Assembly (NCBI RefSeq): GCF_014196925.1
Contig: NZ_JACIEN010000001.1
Span: forward strand, 1,765,070 to 1,829,069
Reading direction: 5' to 3'
Length of the DNA: 64,000 nt
Source of the DNA: Chelatococcus caeni
GTDB taxonomy: Bacteria > Pseudomonadota > Alphaproteobacteria > Rhizobiales > Beijerinckiaceae
Shown: positions 16,802 to 26,362 of the stretch, piece by piece
Layout: each line of letters opens with the position of its first letter
How positions within the stretch are numbered: the stretch's first letter is position 1
Position numbers and translations under genes: made by a program
The notes under the pieces: model-generated
The model's database searches: none
What the model was told of the DNA's origin: nothing
Seen by the model: the letters and a program-made list of their open reading frames with translations, nothing else

Positions 16802-17953
16802 TTACCTCTTTTGTCCAGCCGCGAGCCGGCGTTCCACCGCCAGTGAATAGCGCGACATGCCGTAGCAGCAGATGAAATAGAAAAGCCCCGCGAAGGCGTA
16901 GCCGGTGAGCCGTGTCACGGGCGTGGCCCAGGTCGGGTCGACCAGCGTCACCTCGACGGTCTTGATGAGGTCGAAGATGCCGACGATCGACACCAGCGTC
17001 GTGTCCTTGAACAGGCCGATGAAGGTGTTGACGATGCCGGGAATGACGATGCGCAGCGCCTGCGGCAGGATGATGAGGCGCATCATCCGCCAGTAGCCGA
17101 GCCCGAGCGACATCGCCCCCTCGTACTGGCCCTTGGGGATCGCCTGCAGCCCGCCGCGCACCACCTCGGCCATGTAGGCGGAGGCGAAGAGCGCGACGCC
17201 CACCAGCGGCCGCAGCAGCCTGTCGGGCGACATGTTGCCCGGCAGGAACAGCGGCAGCATCGTGTTGGCCATGAACAGCACGGTGATCAGCGGCACGCCG
17301 CGCACGACCTCGATGAAGATGACGCTGGCGAGCCTGACGAGCGGCAGGCGCGAGCGCCGGCCGAGGGCGAGCAGCACGCCGAGCGGCAGCGACACGACGA
17401 TGCCGACGATGGAGACGACGAGCGTCACGAGGATGCCGCCCCACAGCGAGGTGTCGACCCGCTCGAGGCCGACCGCCGTCCAGCCGCGCAGCAGGATGAA
17501 GGCGACGACGGGGAAGATGACGAAGAAGTAGAGCGCCCCGAGGTTGCGCTTCGGCGCGTCGAGCCACAGGAGCCAGGCGATGCCGATGGCGCCGAGCACG
17601 AAGACGATGTCGACGCGCCAGCGCTCGTCCCACGGATAGGAGCCGTAGACGAAATAGCTGAACTTGGCGTCCACGTAGGCCCAGCAGGCCCCCACCTCGC
17701 GGCCGACGTTGGCCGCAAGGCAGGCCTCGCGGTCGCTGCCGGTCCACACCGCATCGAGGAAGAAGAAGCGGATCGCCGGCGGCACGACGAGGTAGATGAT
17801 GTAGAGCGCGATCAGCGTCAGGATGGTGTTGCCGACGGACGAGAACAGGTTCTCGCGCACCCAGGCGACCCAGCCGCGCGCCAGCAGCGGCGGCGGCTGT
17901 TCGGCGATGGGAGTGCCACGGACGTAGGCGACGGGTTCGGTCGTGATGGCCAT
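16802..17953 (-). CDS. aapM: General L-amino acid ABC transporter permease AapM
   Basis: This 383-residue permease has an N-terminal extension with several helices and a long periplasmic loop containing CLAANVGREVGACWAYVD. The HisM/GlnP-type permease domain follows, with the EAA motif (GAMSLGLGYWRMMRLIILPQAL). The ATG five bases after GAGGAGG is preferred over the upstream GTG. It starts 10 bp after the aapQ stop and forms the heterodimeric pore with AapQ. Confidence 0.95.
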   Translation of the reverse strand: MAITTEPVAYVRGTPIAEQPPPLLARGWVAWVRENLFSSVGNTILTLIALYIIYLVVPPAIRFFFLDAVWTGSDREACLAANVGREVGACWAYVDAKFSYFVYGSYPWDERWRVDIVFVLGAIGIAWLLWLDAPKRNLGALYFFVIFPVVAFILLRGWTAVGLERVDTSLWGGILVTLVVSIVGIVVSLPLGVLLALGRRSRLPLVRLASVIFIEVVRGVPLITVLFMANTMLPLFLPGNMSPDRLLRPLVGVALFASAYMAEVVRGGLQAIPKGQYEGAMSLGLGYWRMMRLIILPQALRIVIPGIVNTFIGLFKDTTLVSIVGIFDLIKTVEVTLVDPTWATPVTRLTGYAFAGLFYFICCYGMSRYSLAVERRLAAGQKR

Positions 17954-17963
17954 CGTCACCTCC

Positions 17964-19160
17964 TCATCGCTCGACGATCGCCGCGCGGCGGTTGTAGAGG
18001 TTCATCACCAGCGAGGTGATGAGGCTGATGGCGAGATAGACCGCCATGGTGATCGCGATCACCTCGACAGCCTGCCCCGTCTGGTTGAGCACGGTGCCCA
18101 TGAAGACCTGCGCAAGATCGGGATAGCCGATGGCCACCGCCAGCGACGAGTTCTTGGTGAGGTTGAGGTACTGGCTCGTCAGCGGTGGGACGATGACGCG
18201 CATCGCCTGCGGGATGATGACGAGCCTCAGCGTCGGCCCCTCGCGCAGGCCGAGCGCGTGCGCCGCCTCGGTCTGCCCGCGCGAGACGGCAAGGATGCCG
18301 GCGCGCACGATCTCGGCGATGAAGGCCGCCGTATAGGTCGACAGGCCGACGAGCAGCGCCACGAATTCGGGGAAGATCTGCACCCCGCCCGCGAAATTGA
18401 AGCCGCGCAGCTCGGGATAGCTGAAGGCGATCGGCCGTCCCGTCAGGAGGAACACCAGCAGCGGCAGGCCGACGATGAGCGCCAGCGCCACGGTGCCGAT
18501 GGGCGCCTGCTGCCCCGTCGCCTCCTGCCGGCGCCGTGCCCACGCGCGAAAGACGAAGGAGCCGATGAGGCCGACGACGACGGCGCCGATGACGAGGCCC
18601 GCCCCCGGCTCGAGCAGCGGCTGGGGCGCGAAGAGGCCGCGGTTGTTGAGGAAGACGCCGCCGCCCACCTCGTACGACTGGCGCGGATTGGGCAGCGCCT
18701 TGAGGACCGCGTTGTACCAGATGAACAGCTGCAGCAGCAGCGGCACGTTGCGGATCGCCTCGACATAGACCTTGGCGAGCTTCGCGACCATCCAGTTCGA
18801 CGACAGGCGCGCGACGCCGACGATGAAGCCGAGGATCGTCGCGAGCACGATGCCGATGGCGGCGACCAGCAGCGTGTTGAGCAGGCCGACGATGAAGGCG
18901 TCGCCATAGGTCGAGCCGCCCGAGCTGCTGAAGGGAATGAGCGTCTGGTTGACGTCGAAACCCGCGGTGGTCGAGAGGAAGTCGAAGCCCGAGGCGATCC
19001 TCGCCCGGCGCAGGTTCTCGATGGCGTTGGTCGTCGCTTCGTAGACGAGGAAGGCGAGAACGACGACGAGGATTACTTGATAGGCGACGCCGCGCACCCG
19101 AGGATCGTTGATTACGCTCGTGCGCGGACTTGTGCTCTGGGTAATGTCGGTCACTGACAT
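17964..19160 (-). CDS. aapQ: General L-amino acid ABC transporter permease AapQ
   Basis: A permease of about 398 residues starting MSVTDITQSTS. A GTG four codons upstream is an alternative, because GGGAGG lies unusually close to this ATG. Family features are NQTLIPFSSSGGSTYGDAFIVG, IRNVPLLLQLFIWYNAV and the EAA loop AAHALGLREGPTLRLVIIPQAMR. Typical of AapQ, a large loop is inserted between the first and second conserved parts. It pairs with AapM. Confidence 0.94.
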   Translation of the reverse strand: MSVTDITQSTSPRTSVINDPRVRGVAYQVILVVVLAFLVYEATTNAIENLRRARIASGFDFLSTTAGFDVNQTLIPFSSSGGSTYGDAFIVGLLNTLLVAAIGIVLATILGFIVGVARLSSNWMVAKLAKVYVEAIRNVPLLLQLFIWYNAVLKALPNPRQSYEVGGGVFLNNRGLFAPQPLLEPGAGLVIGAVVVGLIGSFVFRAWARRRQEATGQQAPIGTVALALIVGLPLLVFLLTGRPIAFSYPELRGFNFAGGVQIFPEFVALLVGLSTYTAAFIAEIVRAGILAVSRGQTEAAHALGLREGPTLRLVIIPQAMRVIVPPLTSQYLNLTKNSSLAVAIGYPDLAQVFMGTVLNQTGQAVEVIAITMAVYLAISLITSLVMNLYNRRAAIVER

Positions 19161-19423
19161 GCCTCCCGACACGGGAACGCGCGGAACGCTCCCGTTTTGG
19201 CAACTTCATTCCGGCCGGCATGAAAGATGTCGGCCAGCGTTCGCTTGTCGGTCAGGCTAACAGCCGAAGCACCCCACTCCCGTCATCTTCCGTTCTTTTT
19301 TCATTTTCATTCCCCTTGTAACGGCAGGCGTCTGACGGCCCACCTTGGACGTTTTTTATTATAGCACCGCCAGCCGGATTCCTTCACCTGTTTACAGGCG
19401 GTTGCTTGCTTGTGACCGTCACC

Positions 19424-19458
19424 GGCGCCCCGGGCCGTCCTCCCCGGCCCGGGGCGCC
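19424..19458 (-). terminator. 14-bp perfect stem between aapJ and aapQ
   Basis: Arms GGCGCCCCGGGCCG and CGGCCCGGGGCGCC with a 7-nt loop lie 7 bp beyond the aapJ stop. There is no U run. Such stems after a binding-protein gene usually give partial termination or protect the upstream message, so that AapJ is made in excess over the membrane proteins. Confidence 0.65.
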
Positions 19459-19465
19459 GCTCATC

Positions 19466-20482
19466 TCAGCGGATCGGCGGCGCGTACTGCAGGCCGCCCT
19501 TGGTCCACAGCGCGTTGAGGCCGCGCTTGATCTTCAGGAGCGATCCCTCGCCCACGTTCTTCTCGAAGATCTCCCCGTAGTTGCCCACGTGCTTGACGAC
19601 GCGATAGGCCCAGTCGTTGGTGAGGCCGATCGCCTCGCCGAACTTGCCCTCGGTGCCGAGCAGGCGCTTGACCTCGGGGTTGTCCGACTTCAGCTGCTCG
19701 TCGACGTTGGCCTTGGTGACGCCGAGCTCCTCGGCGTTCAGCATGGCGTTGTGAACCCACTTCACGATATCGAACCACTGGTCGTCGCCATGGCGCACGG
19801 ACGGGCCGAGCGGCTCCTTGGAGATGATCTCGGGCAGAACGATGTGATCGTCGGGGTTCGTGAGCTTCAGGCGCTCGGCATAGAGGCCCGAGGCGTCGGT
19901 AGTGAAGGCGTCGCAGCGGCCCGAATCATAAGCCTTGACCGTCTCGTCCGACGTCGCGAAGGCCACCACCTCGTACTTCATGTTGTTGGCGCGGAAATAG
20001 TCCGCGAGGTTGAGCTCCGTCGTCGTGCCCTGCTGCGTGCACACCGAGGCGCCGTCGAGCTCGAGCGCCGAGGAGATGCCGAGGCTCTTGCGGACCATGA
20101 AGCCCTGGCCGTCGTAGTAGTTGACGCCGGTGAAGTTGAGGCCGAGCGAGGTGTCGCGCGACATCGTCCAGGTGGTGTTGCGGATGAGGACGTCCGCCTC
20201 GCCCGACTGAAGGGCCGTGAAGCGGTCCTTCGCGGACAGCGGGATGAACTTGACCTTGTTCGGATCGTCGAAGACGGCCGCGGCCAGCGCGCGGCAGAGG
20301 TCGACGTCGAGGCCGGTCCAGTTGCCCTTGTCGTCCGGCACGCCGAAGCCGGCAAGGCCGGTGTTGGCGCCGCACTGGATGAAGCCCTTCTGCTTGATCT
20401 GGTCGAGCGTCGCAGCCGAGGCAGCCGTTGCCGCGAAGCCGGCCGCCAGCCCGACTACGACCGAAGCGATCATACGTTTCAT
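19466..20482 (-). CDS. aapJ: General L-amino acid-binding periplasmic protein
   Basis: This 338-residue binding protein starts MKRMIASVVVG after GGGAG. The signal peptide ends near SAATLDQIKQKG. The SBP_bac_3 fold is clear from IQCGANTGLAGFGVPDDKGNW, GLDVDLCRALAAAVF, TWTMSRDTSLGLNFTGVNYYDGQGF and CTQQGTTTELNLADYFR. Position and family fit AapJ, the broad-specificity L-amino-acid receptor of rhizobia. It is the first and probably most highly expressed gene of the aap operon. Confidence 0.96.
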   Translation of the reverse strand: MKRMIASVVVGLAAGFAATAASAATLDQIKQKGFIQCGANTGLAGFGVPDDKGNWTGLDVDLCRALAAAVFDDPNKVKFIPLSAKDRFTALQSGEADVLIRNTTWTMSRDTSLGLNFTGVNYYDGQGFMVRKSLGISSALELDGASVCTQQGTTTELNLADYFRANNMKYEVVAFATSDETVKAYDSGRCDAFTTDASGLYAERLKLTNPDDHIVLPEIISKEPLGPSVRHGDDQWFDIVKWVHNAMLNAEELGVTKANVDEQLKSDNPEVKRLLGTEGKFGEAIGLTNDWAYRVVKHVGNYGEIFEKNVGEGSLLKIKRGLNALWTKGGLQYAPPIR

Positions 20483-20838
20483 TGATTGAATCTCCCACTC
20501 TGAAGGTCCGTCGGAGCCGGGGAAGGCCAGTGCATCGGACTTCCGTCGCTCCGGGCTGGCCCTTCGCGACCGGTCACCATACCCGGCCATGCGGGGAACG
20601 GCATCACCGGCGCAGGCTCCATGCATCACGGACTGTTATGCATCACATTCGACTTTGTTGAGCCGGTCAAGCACAACCGTGACAAACTCATGGCGCAAAA
20701 GGGGCAGAACGACGGTCGCCCGCCGCTCTCCCCGCAAAACACGTGGCTCCGTCGCAGCGGCACGGCTTGACGGCAGCGGGAACGCCAGTCCAAACATCGG
20801 GACATCCACGCTCACGACCCCCAGGGTTTTCCACAGGC
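20483..20838. promoter_or_regulatory. Divergent intergenic region between aapJ and metC
   Basis: This 356-bp gap holds the promoters of both operons and no convincing gene; open frames crossing it are extensions of metC or antisense. The stretch around 20635-20665 (TTATGCATCACATTCGACTTTGTTGAGC) is the most AT-rich part and contains a repeated GCATCAC element. No recognised operator. Confidence 0.5.
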
Positions 20839-22017
20839 ATGTCTTCCAGCACCGATAGACCGCGCGGCATCCGCACGCGCCTCGTCACCGCCGGGCGCAA
20901 CCCGGACGAGCAGTTCGGCTTCATCAACACGCCGGTCTACCGCGGCTCGACGGTGCTCTATCCGACGATGGATGCGCTGGTCCATCGCAAGGCCCGCTAT
21001 ACCTATGGCACCAAGGGCACGCCGACGATCTCGGCCCTCGAAAGCGCCTGGACGGACCTGACCGGCGCCGCCGGCACGGTCGTCGTCCCCTCCGGCCTCG
21101 CGGCGGTCACGATCGCGCTACTCGCCTCAGTCAAGGCGGGCGACCACGTGCTCATGACCGACAGCGTCTACCAGCCGACGCGCCATTTCTGCGACACGGT
21201 GCTGAAGCGCATGGGCGTCGCGGTCGACTATTTCGACCCGCTCGTCGGCGCCGGCATCGCCGCGCTGATGAGGGACAACACGTCGGTCGTCTTCACCGAG
21301 ACGCCGGGCTCGCAGACCTTCGAGGTGCAGGACGTGCCGGCCATCGCCGAGGTGGCCCATCAGCGCGGCGCCCTCGTGCTGCTCGACAACACCTGGGCGA
21401 CCCCGCTGTTCTATCCGCCGCACGAGCGCGGGGCCGACATCGCCATCGAGGCCGGCACCAAATATCTCGGCGGCCATTCCGACCTGCTCATCGGCCTCGT
21501 CTCCGCCAACGAGCGCTGCTGGCCGGCCCTGCGCGCCACCTTCGACGCCTTCGGCGCCTGCGCCGGCCCGGAAGACACGTTCCTCGCCCTGCGCGGCATG
21601 CGCACCATGCAGTTGCGCCTCAAGGAAGCCGAGAAGCAGGCGCTCGACCTCGCGGCCTGGCTCGAGGCGCGCCCGGAGGTGAAGCAGGTGCTGCATCCGG
21701 CGCTCCCCTCCTGCCCCGGCCATGAGACCTGGAAGCGCGACTTCCTCGGCTCGACCGGCGTGTTCTCCATCGTCCTTCATCCGGCGTCGCAGAAGGCGGT
21801 CGCCGCGCTGCTCGACGGGCTCGAACTCTTCGGCATGGGCTTTTCATGGGGCGGCTTCGAGAGCCTGATCATCCCCTTCGACTGCCGCAGCTATCGCACC
21901 GCGAGCGCCTGGAATCCCGGCGGGCCGTGCCTGCGCCTGCAGGTCGGCCTCGAGGACCTCGACGACCTGAAGGCCGATCTCGATGCCGGCTTCGCGCGGC
22001 TGAAAGCTGCCGGCTGA
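20839..22017 (+). CDS. metC: Cystathionine beta-lyase (PLP-dependent)
   Basis: This 392-residue trans-sulfuration enzyme of the Cys/Met metabolism PLP family would cleave cystathionine to homocysteine, pyruvate and ammonia. The PLP lysine is K208 in GTKYLGGHSD. Other signatures are NTPVYRGSTVLYPT, RYTYGTKGTPT, SGLAAV, LDNTWATP, and the C-terminal FSWGGFESLIIP with GPCLRLQVGLED, which favour beta-lyase over cystathionine gamma-synthase. The ATG at MSSSTDRPRG is chosen; the upstream part of the frame is poorly conserved in character. Confidence 0.92.
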   Translation: MSSSTDRPRGIRTRLVTAGRNPDEQFGFINTPVYRGSTVLYPTMDALVHRKARYTYGTKGTPTISALESAWTDLTGAAGTVVVPSGLAAVTIALLASVKAGDHVLMTDSVYQPTRHFCDTVLKRMGVAVDYFDPLVGAGIAALMRDNTSVVFTETPGSQTFEVQDVPAIAEVAHQRGALVLLDNTWATPLFYPPHERGADIAIEAGTKYLGGHSDLLIGLVSANERCWPALRATFDAFGACAGPEDTFLALRGMRTMQLRLKEAEKQALDLAAWLEARPEVKQVLHPALPSCPGHETWKRDFLGSTGVFSIVLHPASQKAVAALLDGLELFGMGFSWGGFESLIIPFDCRSYRTASAWNPGGPCLRLQVGLEDLDDLKADLDAGFARLKAAG

Positions 22018-22096
22018 GCGGATTCACTTTCCGAGCAACGCGGCATAACGCGTTGCTCCCGCTTGCGTTTCCCGCCCGACAACCAGCGCGGCGCCT

Positions 22097-22438
22097 TCAG
22101 CCCTTGGCGGCCGAGCGCGCGGCGCGCCGCTCGCGGGTGATGAAGACGAGGTTGCGCAGGTAGATGAAGATGCTGAATGCCTGGCCGAGGATGATCACCG
22201 GCTCGCGCTTGTAGAGCCCGTAGACGAGCGTGATGAGCCCGCCGCCGATGGAGAAGAACCAGAAGGCGACCGGGATGACGCTGCGCTGCTCGCGCTCGCT
22301 CGCCACCCACTGCACGACGAAGCGCATGGCGAAGAGCAGCTGGCCGATGAGGCCGAGCGCCAGCCAGACGTCGAAGTTGGCGATGAAGACCTCGTAGAGG
22401 TAGCCGCCGATCTCGCGCGACAACGACATGATGAGCAT
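22097..22438 (-). CDS. Lipid A biosynthesis N-terminal (LAB_N) domain protein
   Basis: A 113-residue protein with three to four transmembrane helices, carrying the LAB_N domain: FDVWLALGLIGQLLFAMRFVVQW, SEREQRSVIPVAFWFFSIGGGL, and ILGQAFSIFIYLRNLVFI. Its ATG overlaps the upstream glycosyltransferase stop as TAATG. In similar loci it sits with GT2 and ArnT-like enzymes and is thought to help move or present a lipid-linked sugar; the biochemical role is not established. Confidence 0.88.
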   Translation of the reverse strand: MLIMSLSREIGGYLYEVFIANFDVWLALGLIGQLLFAMRFVVQWVASEREQRSVIPVAFWFFSIGGGLITLVYGLYKREPVIILGQAFSIFIYLRNLVFITRERRAARSAAKG

Positions 22439-23190
22439 TACTTCAACTCCTCGGCGGGCGCCGCCCGCCGGCAGCGGCGGATGAGCCACCACACGCCGCA
22501 GAGATCGAGGATGCCGACCCACAGGCGGTCGAACAGCCCGTAGTTGGACTGCCCGGTCAGGCGCGGCCGGTCGACCACGTCGACGAGCACCACGTCATAG
22601 CCCTCGCGCTTGACGAGGGCCGGCATGAAGCGATGGATGGCGTCGAAATAGGGCAGGCTCAGGAAGACGTCCCGCCGCACCGCCTTGAGGCCGCAGCCGG
22701 TATCGCGGGTGCCGTCGCCGAGCACGGCCCTGCGCACCTTGTTGGCGATGCGCGACTGCACGCGCTTGAAGCCCGTGTCCTTGCGCCCGAGACGCTGGCC
22801 GGCCGCCAGCCCGACGCCCGGCCCGCCCGCTTCGAGCGCGGCGACGAGCTCGGGGATGAAGGCGGGGTCGTTCTGGCCGTCGCCGTCGATGGTCACGATG
22901 ATCGGCGCCCGCGCCACGCGCGCGCCCGCCCGGACGGCGGCGCTCTGCCCGGCCGAGCGCTCGCGCCGCAACCGCCTCAGCCACGGCCGCTCGGCCGCGA
23001 GCCGCGCCAGCTCCGCGCCCGTGCCGTCGCTCGACCCGTCGTCGACGTAGACCACCTCGAAAGGGGCCAGCCCGGCGCAGGCGCGCTCGATCTCGGCCAC
23101 AAGCGGCGCGATGTTGCCGGCCTCGTTCTTGACCGGCACGACGATGCTCACACGCGGTGCCGGGGCGTCGATCTCAGATTGATCGTTCAT
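22438..23190 (-). CDS. Family 2 glycosyltransferase (dolichol-phosphate-mannose-synthase-like)
   Basis: This 250-residue GT-A enzyme has VSIVVPVKNEAGNI at the N terminus, VYVDDGSSDGT, and IVTIDGDGQNDPAFIP, whose DxD-type acid cluster binds the nucleotide sugar and metal. VDRPRLTGQSNYG is typical of polyprenyl-phosphate glycosyltransferases. A single C-terminal helix (WVGILDLCGVWWLI) would anchor it. It lies between the ArnT-like gene and the LAB_N gene, so it probably makes the undecaprenyl-phosphate sugar that the GT39 enzyme uses. Confidence 0.92.
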   Translation of the reverse strand: MNDQSEIDAPAPRVSIVVPVKNEAGNIAPLVAEIERACAGLAPFEVVYVDDGSSDGTGAELARLAAERPWLRRLRRERSAGQSAAVRAGARVARAPIIVTIDGDGQNDPAFIPELVAALEAGGPGVGLAAGQRLGRKDTGFKRVQSRIANKVRRAVLGDGTRDTGCGLKAVRRDVFLSLPYFDAIHRFMPALVKREGYDVVLVDVVDRPRLTGQSNYGLFDRLWVGILDLCGVWWLIRRCRRAAPAEELK

Positions 23191-23243
23191 TTCAAACCTT
23201 GCAGGCGGCCGAAGGACCGGCGTGGCTCACGGGTGGCTCTCGC

Positions 23244-24974
23244 TCAATCGCCCGTGGCGTAGACGCCGATGTCGAGCTTGCGCCCTCCGTTGATATTGAA
23301 TCCCGGCACCCGTGTGACGAGACGTGGTGTTTTTCCCATCTCACCGAGCGACGCAAGGAATTCCTCTTCCGCCCGCGCTTCGACGAGCGCGATGCGGCAC
23401 CCCGGACCATCGAGGAAGGCGGCCGCCGCCTTTCCGTCCGACGCCATCGCCAGATCGGTGCCGACGAGGAAGACGAGGCTCGGCTCGCGATAGCCGACCG
23501 TCACGACCTGCGGCGACGGGCAGCCGATGGCTTCGACCGCCGCCGCAAGGCGCGGCGACAGCTTCAGCGCGCGCAGCAGCGGCTGGGTGAGGCCCCAGAC
23601 GGAGACCGACAGCACGAGCGAGGCGGCGACGGCGAGCACCGCCGTCTTGACGACCGCGCGGCGCCGGAAGGCAAGCCACGCCCAGAAGGCGACGAGGGTG
23701 GCGACGAGCATGCCCGGCATGCCCGCATAGGGCGGCACCCCGTCGAGCTGATAGCCGGCGATGCCGAGGCCGATCAGCAAGCCGAGCGGAATGAGGGGAA
23801 TGAGCAGGGCCGCCGGCACCGCCGCGGGGCGATGCGGCCCGACCTCGCCGAGCTCCATGACCTTGACCGTGAAGATGGCAAGGGCCGGATAGAGGGGCAG
23901 CACGTAATGCGGCAGCTTGGTCGGCACGGCCTCGAAGATGATCCAGGACGGCAGCACCCAGGCGAGGCACACCGCGACCCAGGGCTCCGCCCGCCACCGC
24001 CAGGCGAGCGGCAGGGCGATGGCCGTGAGCACGGCCGCCGGCCAGAACGTGCCGAAGAAGGCGAGGAGATAGAAGCCGGGCGGAGCCCAGTGCTTCTCCT
24101 GGCCCGAGCCGACCTTGGCCAGCATGTCCTTGCCGACCGATTCATCGAAGAAGGCGCCGCCCGTCTTCATGGCGATGGCGATGAACCACGGCGCGACGAT
24201 GAGAGCCGTCAGCAGCAGCCCCCAGCCGGGCCTGAGGCCCCTCAGCCAGCCGACGGTGCGGGCGCGGACCGACAGGGCCGCCCCGGCGAGGCCGACCACC
24301 ATGGGGCCGATCGGTCCCTTGACGAGGATGGACAGGGCGAAGGCCGCCCAGAAGGCGGCGATCGTGCCGGCCGGGATGATCCTGTCGCGCCAGAGATAGA
24401 GCCGCGCCAGCCCGCCGAACATCACGACGGTCGTGGCCGTCAGGACCGCATCCGTCTTGGCGAGCCGCGCCTCGACGCCGAGGAGGACGGAAGCGGCCAT
24501 GAAGGCGCCGGCGAGCAGCGCCCCGCCCGGTGACACGAAGGCGAGCGCCGCCCAATAGGTGACGAGCACCGTCGCCACCGCGCCGAGGAAGGAGGGAATG
24601 CGATAATAGGCGATGGTGGCGCGCGCGTTGTCGACGCCGAGCGCCTCCGCCCCGGCGACGACAGCGCTCTGCAGCCAGTAGATGCCGACGGGCTTCTTGT
24701 GGCGCGCCTCGTCCTGGAAGCGGATGTCGACGAAATCGCCGGTCTCGAGCATCTGCTTGCTCGCCTGGGCGAAGCGGGGCTCGTCCCGGTCCATCGGCTG
24801 GAGGGAAGCGAAACCCGGCGCGAAGGCCGCGCAGGACAGGAGGAAGAGGACGACGAGCGCCCTCGCATGGCTCGCACTCAGGGCCGCGACGAGCCGCTGC
24901 GCCCAGTCGCCGCCCTGCACCGCGCCCTTTTTCCGCACACCGGCTGGCGCCGTGCTTTCACCGATCAAGGCCAT
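23244..24974 (-). CDS. ArnT-like GT39 glycosyltransferase (lipid A / lipid-linked sugar transferase)
   Basis: This 576-residue membrane enzyme has about 12 transmembrane segments. Near the N terminus it has the periplasmic catalytic motif MDRDEPRFAQA with KKPVGIYWLQ, both typical of the ArnT/PMT GT39 family, and a soluble C-terminal domain. It would transfer a sugar from a polyprenyl-phosphate donor to lipid A or another envelope acceptor. The start at MALIGESTAP is chosen; the open frame continues upstream without coding character. First gene of a three-gene envelope-modification operon. Confidence 0.9.
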   Translation of the reverse strand: MALIGESTAPAGVRKKGAVQGGDWAQRLVAALSASHARALVVLFLLSCAAFAPGFASLQPMDRDEPRFAQASKQMLETGDFVDIRFQDEARHKKPVGIYWLQSAVVAGAEALGVDNARATIAYYRIPSFLGAVATVLVTYWAALAFVSPGGALLAGAFMAASVLLGVEARLAKTDAVLTATTVVMFGGLARLYLWRDRIIPAGTIAAFWAAFALSILVKGPIGPMVVGLAGAALSVRARTVGWLRGLRPGWGLLLTALIVAPWFIAIAMKTGGAFFDESVGKDMLAKVGSGQEKHWAPPGFYLLAFFGTFWPAAVLTAIALPLAWRWRAEPWVAVCLAWVLPSWIIFEAVPTKLPHYVLPLYPALAIFTVKVMELGEVGPHRPAAVPAALLIPLIPLGLLIGLGIAGYQLDGVPPYAGMPGMLVATLVAFWAWLAFRRRAVVKTAVLAVAASLVLSVSVWGLTQPLLRALKLSPRLAAAVEAIGCPSPQVVTVGYREPSLVFLVGTDLAMASDGKAAAAFLDGPGCRIALVEARAEEEFLASLGEMGKTPRLVTRVPGFNINGGRKLDIGVYATGD

Positions 24975-25330
24975 TCTCTCGCCCGTTCCGGAAATCCCGC
25001 CCGGCGCCGCCCCCAGCGCCCTGGCCCGCATTCGCCCTCGACGCCCCGCATGTCGAACGAGCGCCGTTTTAGCGGCGGCATGCGCTGCCGGCAATGGCTT
25101 GCCCTGCCGCCCCTTTGAGCCGCTCTCGCTGCCCGGCCGGCCAAGCGCCTTGCATCGACCACAATTGGGCCCTATCGTTACCTTATCGAGATTTGGCCGG
25201 AATATTGGTCTGTCACGCCTCGCAGTCAGGCGCACCTACCTACTTCTTCCCCAAAATCTGCGACGACAATGGCGCTCGCCCGCTTGGCGTGCGCGCGCCC
25301 GCGTGCAACCTGAAGACGAAGGATACGACA
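24975..25330. promoter_or_regulatory. Divergent gap with the long leader of the cold-shock gene
   Basis: No gene is seen. The right half (about 25150-25330) is relatively AT-rich (TTACCTTATCGAGATTTGG) and probably contains the csp promoter and a long 5' untranslated region, as usual for cspA-type genes whose leader changes structure with temperature. Confidence 0.45.
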
Positions 25331-25540
25331 ATGAGCACCGGCACCGTGAAGTGGTTCAACGAGCAGAAGGGTTATGGCTTCATTCAGCCTGACGACGGCG
25401 GCAAGGACGTGTTCGTCCACATCAGCGCCGTCGAGCGCGCCGGCCTGCGCAGCCTGAACGAGGGCCAGAAGATCTCTTACGAGCTCGAGACGGACCGCCG
25501 CACCGGCAAGACCTCTGCCGGCAACCTCCAGGCCGCCTGA
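25331..25540 (+). CDS. CspA-type cold-shock protein
   Basis: A 69-residue single cold-shock (OB-fold) domain: GTVKWFNEQKGYGFI includes RNP1 (KGYGFI), and VFVHIS is RNP2. It binds single-stranded RNA or DNA as an RNA chaperone. Length and sequence are full and normal for the family. It is monocistronic, followed 14 bp later by a terminator hairpin. Confidence 0.97.
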   Translation: MSTGTVKWFNEQKGYGFIQPDDGGKDVFVHISAVERAGLRSLNEGQKISYELETDRRTGKTSAGNLQAA

Positions 25541-25553
25541 GGCCTGTCCCGGC

Positions 25554-25575
25554 GGGAGGGCGCAAGCGCCCTCCC
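25554..25575 (+). terminator. Terminator hairpin after the cold-shock gene
   Basis: Perfect 10-bp stem GGGAGGGCGC-AA-GCGCCCTCCC followed by CCTTC. Confidence 0.7.
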
Positions 25576-25576
25576 C

Positions 25577-26362
25577 CTTCGGCCGCGCCCTCGCGCGAGC
25601 CCGCGTGCAGGCACCAATCCGGATCATCCCGGCGCCGCCGCATCTTCAGCACGACATCGATGAGATACCGGGCCTTCCTCCTCGGCCCGCAGTCGCCAGG
25701 CGCCGGACCAGTGCGGGCTGGCGAAAGGCTGCAGCTCGGCTCCTCCACGGCAAGACGCGCCGCCAGGGCGTGGCGGCGACAACTGCAAGGCAGCGTTGTC
25801 CGGCGGCTCAGGCACGGCCCGGACGGTCGGCACCCGGCCAATGGCGATGGCGCGCCCTGCCCCGATAACCGTTCAGCAGCACCAGGCGGCATAAAAAACC
25901 GCTCTGGTTTGGAGCGGTCCAAGGCTTCAGTCTGGTTGATACGGGCCGGGCGCAACTCCGGCGAACATCCTGCTAGATGAGGGTTAGTGGTCCGGTTGCT
26001 TCGCTCTTCGCTCTAGTGGCGCGCTGTGCTCCATGAGAGACACACCCACTCCGGTGCGTGTTATTAACCACTGTCTCCGCAACCCGCGTGTCTGCTTTCC
26101 ACGCCGCCGCTTCAACTCTTTCTTGCCTAGAATTTGCCACGATTCGCGAAGCGCTCGCAATGAGATCTCCGCCACGATGGGTGGATTGCGGCGCGGCAGG
26201 CTGCGACCGACCTTCGCCTTTGGGCAGCCTCCGCGACCGAGCATCGGTTCCAATCTGCTGGACCCATTGGCCAGCAAGGACCTTGACAGATCTGCCCGCT
26301 CCAGTTCGGGACTTTTTTCGGGAAATTCTGTTACGCCCGTCGGATCACGACTGGAGCGGCCC
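25577..26362. other. Intergenic stretch without a convincing gene
   Basis: About 790 bp between the cold-shock terminator and the SRAP remnant. Several open frames exist on both strands, but none has a ribosome-binding site plus plausible composition. A good minus-strand terminator at 25893-25918 implies a leftward transcript starting somewhere between 25.9 and 26.4 kb, either a small RNA or a lost gene. Just before the SRAP remnant lies TTTTCGGGAAATT. Confidence 0.5.
25893..25918 (-). terminator. Rho-independent terminator reading leftward
   Basis: On the minus strand the sequence is ACCGCTC-CAAACCA-GAGCGGT followed immediately by TTTTTAT: a 7-bp stem with a run of U. It is one of the clearest terminators in the window, yet no gene on that strand ends here. 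Confidence 0.75.

Noticed and set aside
23157..24533. 458-codon plus-strand frame opposite the GT39 gene
   Set aside because: Arg/His/Glu-rich shadow frame of a clearly recognisable membrane enzyme on the other strand.
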